A stretch of 8,312 bases of DNA from Methanoregula sp. (GTDB lineage Archaea > Halobacteriota > Methanomicrobia > Methanomicrobiales > Methanospirillaceae): positions 1-8,312 of the forward strand of contig JAQTSH010000063.1 of NCBI GenBank assembly GCA_028711405.1, read 5' to 3'. Both the position numbers and the translations under genes were made by a program. The notes below the pieces were generated by a model. It worked only from the letters and a program-made list of their open reading frames with translations, ran no database searches and had not been told where the DNA came from. Of the stretch, positions 6,774 to 8,312 are shown one piece after another. Within the stretch, counting starts at the first letter, position 1. Each line of letters begins with the position of its first letter.

Positions 6774-7468
6774 TTGAACGCCTCGCGGATCTTTGTTACC
6801 TGCTCCTGCGACAGCACATCGAGCCGGACGAGGATGTCTGGACGGGACTGGATGATGTACTTGAACGTGAGCGCGATGATGACGCCCTCCACAATGGCAA
6901 GTGGCACCTGCGTGACCGCAAATATCAGCGCGAACCCGACAAAGGCGCCGACAATCCCCCCGCTCTGGGCGGGGAAGGCGAGCGCGAGCTGGAGTGAGGT
7001 GACGAGATACGTGACAAGGTCTGCCATTGCGGCGGCGACAAAGATGGTGACGAATGTATTCAGCCGGATCGTTTTCCCGCACCGGTAGATGCCGTACGCG
7101 ACGAAGGGTCCGGCGATTCCCATCGAGAAGACGTTTGCCCCAAGAGTGGACAACCCGCCATGCGCGAGGAGGAGTGCCTGGAAGAGGAGGACGATAAGCC
7201 CGATGACGGAGGTGAGAAACGGTCCGAAGAGGATGGCGGAGAGCCCGGTGCCGGTGGGATGAGAACTACTGCCGGTGACGACAGAGGGGAGTTTGAGGGA
7301 CGAGAGGACAAAAACAAATGCCCCGGCGACGGCAAGGAGCGGGAGGGTTTCGCGTTCCTCGCGGACGAGCCGGTCCAGCCGGTAACAGCCATACGCGACG
7401 AATGGCAGCGACACCGCAAACCAGAAGACGCACCAGAACGGGGGGAGAAACCCTTCCATGATATGCAC
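6770..7468 (-). CDS. cbiM: Cobalt ECF transporter substrate-binding membrane subunit
   Basis: CbiM is the membrane protein that captures the divalent metal. The 232 residues start with the invariant MHIMEGFLP, whose N-terminal amine and His2 help bind the metal in CbiM/NikM structures. Other family marks are KLPSVVTGSSSHPTGTGL (59-76; His70 is the other conserved metal-site His), LLLAHGGLSTLGANVFSMG (99-117), AGPFVAYGIYR (119-129) and TQVPLAIVEGVI (186-197). There are about six hydrophobic segments. The start codon is GTG at 7466-7468. It is fixed by the MHIM motif (the chain must begin there for the metal site to form) and by GGTGATC just upstream, which matches the archaeal 16S rRNA 3' end. 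It is the first gene of the operon. No riboswitch-like structure is seen upstream, so any metal control probably acts at the promoter. Confidence 0.95.
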   Translation of the reverse strand: MHIMEGFLPPFWCVFWFAVSLPFVAYGCYRLDRLVREERETLPLLAVAGAFVFVLSSLKLPSVVTGSSSHPTGTGLSAILFGPFLTSVIGLIVLLFQALLLAHGGLSTLGANVFSMGIAGPFVAYGIYRCGKTIRLNTFVTIFVAAAMADLVTYLVTSLQLALAFPAQSGGIVGAFVGFALIFAVTQVPLAIVEGVIIALTFKYIIQSRPDILVRLDVLSQEQVTKIREAFK

Positions 7469-7486
7469 AGGATCACCAAAAAATAC

Positions 7487-7503
7487 CTATAAAGTTAAAA
7501 TAA
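7487..7503 (-). promoter_or_regulatory. TATA-like promoter of the cbiMNQO-cbiA operon
   Basis: On the minus strand TTATTTTAA (7503-7495) and TTTATA (7493-7488) lie 20-35 bases before the cbiM GTG. Either would place transcription start only a few bases before, or at, the start codon, giving a very short leader that still carries GGTGATC (7477-7471). Confidence 0.4.
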
Positions 7504-7618
7504 CTTGTGTTAATTCCAGTTTTTTTGCAAAATAATCTTATCCAGTACAATATTTATAGTTGTGTGTTTGTGGGACTGTCAGGAATCTCACACGAGCTGT
7601 ACGTCTGATTTTAAAACA

Positions 7619-7628
7619 GATTTAATTA
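7619..7628 (+). promoter_or_regulatory. TATA-like promoter of the lipoprotein gene
   Basis: TTTAATTA preceded by the purine-rich AAAACAGA is centred about 29 bases before the ATG at 7654. It would start transcription within a few bases of the ATG and give a leaderless message. This agrees with the lack of a well-spaced ribosome-binding site. A second candidate, ATATTTATA at 7550-7558, would give a leader of about 70 bases. Confidence 0.4.
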
Positions 7629-7653
7629 ACAAGGACGATCAATTTCATCAACA

Positions 7654-8312
7654 ATGCGCAGAGTGATTATAGCAACCGGTGTGGCTTTTTTGGTGGTTCT
7701 CGTGCTCGCCACTGCCGGGTGCCTCAGTACTCCAAATGCCGGGAATACGACAAAATCCACGGTGAGCAGCATCTATGTGCCCGGTCAGGCTGTGACCAAT
7801 CCCCCGACGCCTACTCCAAAGTTCGTGACGGAAGTGACACCCTACGAGACCGTTCGCAGTACGGTTGTAGAAGCGGTCCCGACCGAAGGTTACTCGGTCT
7901 TTCCAATTCCCAGCCCGGTTCCCGAAGATCTTACGTGTCTTATCTACACAAAAAAGCAGAAATACACGTACAATGGTTCCGCGTTCACGTTCAACCTGCA
8001 GAATCCCCCGATGTTCATCGAGTATTCGGTAATCCCGACAAATATTACCGAGCGTGTGATCGCTTCCCCAAGAACCGGTTCAAAAAGCGGGGGCGATTAT
8101 GTCGTCTCATATAATACATGGAGCCCCTATTCCTGGTTTATCGTTACAATCCGTAACAAGACCACCGGGGAAATTTATCTCGAAGACGGTTTTGGACCAG
8201 GGAAAGGGTTCAGTGAGTATACAAAAGGAACAATCAAAGTACTCAACCGTGATGACATCCTTGTCGAATTCAAGGGCAACCAGATCATGGCAACCGCGAC
8301 AATCTGGGTGAA
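7654..8312 (+). CDS. Predicted secreted lipoprotein, partial at right edge
   Basis: 219 residues are visible and the frame is still open at the window end. MRRVIIATGV followed by a hydrophobic stretch and LATAGC (18-23) is a lipoprotein signal peptide with the modified Cys at 23. A low-complexity Ser/Thr/Pro linker (about 24-90, including NPPTPTPK) leads to a probable beta-rich extracellular domain. That domain contains KQKYTYNGSAFTFNLQNPP (101-119), VSYNTWSPYSWFIVTIRNK (151-169) and TGEIYLEDGFGPGKGFS (171-187). Aromatic residues alternate with short strands, and Asn-x-Ser/Thr sites are present (for example NGS 107, NIT 130, NKT 168), which could be glycosylated. Such membrane-anchored proteins with Thr-Pro linkers are common in Methanomicrobiales. 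I do not recognise the domain. It is divergent from the cobalt operon, but nothing in it suggests metal binding. The start is chosen because the signal peptide begins there; no good ribosome-binding site precedes it. Confidence 0.8.
   Translation, partial: MRRVIIATGVAFLVVLVLATAGCLSTPNAGNTTKSTVSSIYVPGQAVTNPPTPTPKFVTEVTPYETVRSTVVEAVPTEGYSVFPIPSPVPEDLTCLIYTKKQKYTYNGSAFTFNLQNPPMFIEYSVIPTNITERVIASPRTGSKSGGDYVVSYNTWSPYSWFIVTIRNKTTGEIYLEDGFGPGKGFSEYTKGTIKVLNRDDILVEFKGNQIMATATIWV

Larger units (their letters stand above)
7469..7653. other. AT-rich divergent intergenic region
   Basis: About 185 bases separate the cbiM and lipoprotein start codons, which point away from each other. The region is far richer in A and T than the flanking genes. 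It holds at least two TATA-like sites facing each way (see the cbiM and lipoprotein promoters) and a T-run at 7520-7527. I see no open reading frame, tRNA or corrinoid riboswitch. Control of both genes probably resides here, but no convincing inverted-repeat operator is visible. Confidence 0.6.

Noticed and set aside
6471..7082. A longer 203-residue version of CbiN
   Set aside because: The extra N-terminal half overlaps cbiM in another frame and shows no CbiN-like sequence. The ATG at 6773 has GAGG upstream and gives the standard 100-residue protein.
7562..7592. Hairpin in the intergenic region (GTGGGA 7570-7575 with TCTCAC 7586-7591) as an operator or riboswitch
   Set aside because: It is a short stem with one G-T pair and a ten-base loop. 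It would lie at the edge of or outside the likely transcripts, and no corrinoid-riboswitch consensus is present.

Overview
The window looks like a piece of a methanogenic archaeon, most likely of the order Methanomicrobiales, with a short foreign stretch at its left edge. The archaeal assignment rests on four things: the short archaeal-type dihydroxy-acid dehydratase, the CbiMNQO cobalt importer linked to a CbiA/CfbB-type a,c-diamide synthase, TATA-like promoters with T-run terminators, and a lipoprotein with a Thr-Pro-rich linker. The genus call is inference from overall protein character, since no search could be run.

Layout: (1) About positions 1-84 are AT-rich and on the minus strand encode part of a bacterial-type RNA polymerase beta-prime subunit (rpoC). 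Archaea do not have this form of the protein, so the stretch is best read as a chimeric join. (2) From about 84 to 914 (+) lies the C-terminal part of a GltA/GltD-type flavin oxidoreductase (glutamate synthase small-subunit family). Its N-terminal half is missing because of the join. A strong hairpin plus T-run terminator follows. (3) At 1099-1347 (+) is a small orphan gene for an 82-residue protein built around three 13-residue repeats, with its own promoter-like sequence and T-run terminator. (4) ilvD (1440-3089, minus) encodes the branched-chain amino acid enzyme dihydroxy-acid dehydratase, with a hairpin terminator between it and the small gene. (5) A minus-strand operon, cbiM-cbiN-cbiQ-cbiO-cbiA (7468 down to 3170), encodes an energy-coupling-factor cobalt importer and the enzyme that amidates the a and c side chains of the corrinoid (or Ni-sirohydrochlorin) ring. 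(6) A roughly 185-base AT-rich region separates this operon from a divergent predicted lipoprotein gene (7654 to beyond the right edge, +).

The cbi genes are tightly packed (ATGA overlaps at cbiM/cbiN and cbiO/cbiA, gaps of 23 and 9 bases elsewhere). This suggests co-translation of metal uptake and the amidation step of cofactor assembly. The rest is ordinary housekeeping. I found no defence system, mobile element, CRISPR array or RNA gene. The points most worth a second look are the bacterial/archaeal join, the 13-residue-repeat small protein and the long C-terminal extension of CbiO.
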